Position numbers and translations under genes: made by a program. A stretch of 20,969 nt of DNA from NCBI GenBank assembly GCA_018710795.1, contig DVJH01000124.1, positions 1 through 20,969 on the forward strand, given 5' to 3'. Positions 20,883 to 20,969 of this stretch are shown one piece after another (the first letter of the stretch is position 1; each line of letters begins with the position of its first letter). The stretch comes from Candidatus Galligastranaerophilus gallistercoris (lineage in GTDB: Bacteria > Cyanobacteriota > Vampirovibrionia > Gastranaerophilales > Gastranaerophilaceae). The notes beneath the pieces are model-generated. The model did no database searches. It saw nothing but the letters and a program-made list of their open reading frames with translations, and had not been told where the DNA came from.

Positions 20883-20969
20883 GGAAAAGAAAAAAGCCGG
20901 AAATATAAAAGAAAATTCAAAAGAAAAGATTTTATACCATGCAACAAAGCTCTTTGCAATGAAAGGGTT
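20881..20969 (+). CDS. TetR-family transcriptional regulator, N-terminal part (cut by window edge)
   Basis: The last 89 bases encode 29 residues, MEKKKAGNIKENSKEKILYHATKLFAMKG, and continue past the window. 'KILYHATKLFAMKG' matches helix 1 and the following turn of TetR DNA-binding domains (consensus I-L-x-A-A-x-x-L-F-x-x-x-G). The gene is divergent from a metal ATPase by 113 bp and its promoter carries palindromes, consistent with a local regulator. Ligand domain and ligand are not visible. The start is fixed by the promoter and the absence of an upstream ATG in frame. Confidence 0.75.
   Translation, partial: MEKKKAGNIKENSKEKILYHATKLFAMKG

Noticed and set aside
534..20969. tRNA, rRNA, CRISPR array or transposon
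   Set aside because: I looked for cloverleaf-type T-loop sequences, regularly spaced repeats, transposase motifs and terminal repeats and saw none that hold up.

Overview
The window is AT-rich bacterial chromosome with short intergenic gaps. It looks like ordinary housekeeping and accessory DNA: I see no phage, insertion sequence, CRISPR array, tRNA or rRNA. The mix is SpoIID-like amidase enhancer, MurJ, rod-type flagellar genes, a TreZ-like GH13 enzyme, a YitT protein, and lineage-looking proteins with N-termini such as MKIEKVNFYGAQ...PVSFGRK and MKVNSVGQEN. It fits best with a gut-type non-photosynthetic cyanobacterial relative (Melainabacteria/Vampirovibrionia, order Gastranaerophilales). 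That assignment is inference from recalled family resemblance, about 50-60 percent sure; a Firmicute or another deep lineage is not excluded.

Layout. 1-533: 5' end of pyrF (minus), and behind it a structured, terminator-ended stretch that is probably a small RNA gene. 534-3014 (minus): two sugar-type ABC permeases and tcdA, tightly overlapped. 3098-7142 (plus): spoIID-like, murJ and a tsaC/sua5-type gene, coupled end to end. 7135-7683 (minus): isochorismatase-family hydrolase, tail-to-tail with tsaC. 7746-10827 (plus): a secreted protein of unknown function and a GH13 enzyme, then a bidirectional terminator. 10867-13643 (minus): unknown membrane protein, DnaJ-like chaperone and YitT protein, each with its own promoter. 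13667-14461 (plus): amino-acid-type binding lipoprotein, tail-to-tail with a heavy-metal permease (14458-15378, minus). 15482-18868 (plus): an unknown N/Q-rich protein followed by four rod/hook-basal-body genes (flgF/G-like, flgG/F-like, flgB, flgC), ended by a bidirectional terminator shared with a P1B-type metal ATPase (18902-20767, minus). 20881-end: 5' end of a TetR-type regulator, divergent from the ATPase.

How it works together. TsaC-type and TcdA-type enzymes act at the first and last steps of (c)t6A37 tRNA modification. SpoIID-like protein and MurJ act on peptidoglycan and its lipid precursor. The ATPase/TetR pair looks like a metal-efflux module, and a second putative metal exporter lies 3.5 kb away. 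The flagellar genes encode the axial rod.

The most striking global signal is in gene starts. Genes inside operons carry Shine-Dalgarno sequences. Many genes that begin a transcription unit lack one and instead have a -10 hexamer ending only 5-8 nt before the start codon (3014 minus, 3098, 7746, 8422, 12739 minus, 13643 minus, 13667, 15482, 20881). This predicts leaderless mRNAs. The best cases are TTGACT-17-TATGAT before the TetR gene and TTGAAA-17-TATTAT before the permease operon. The second notable item is the putative small RNA at about 305-464, with two mutually exclusive helices.
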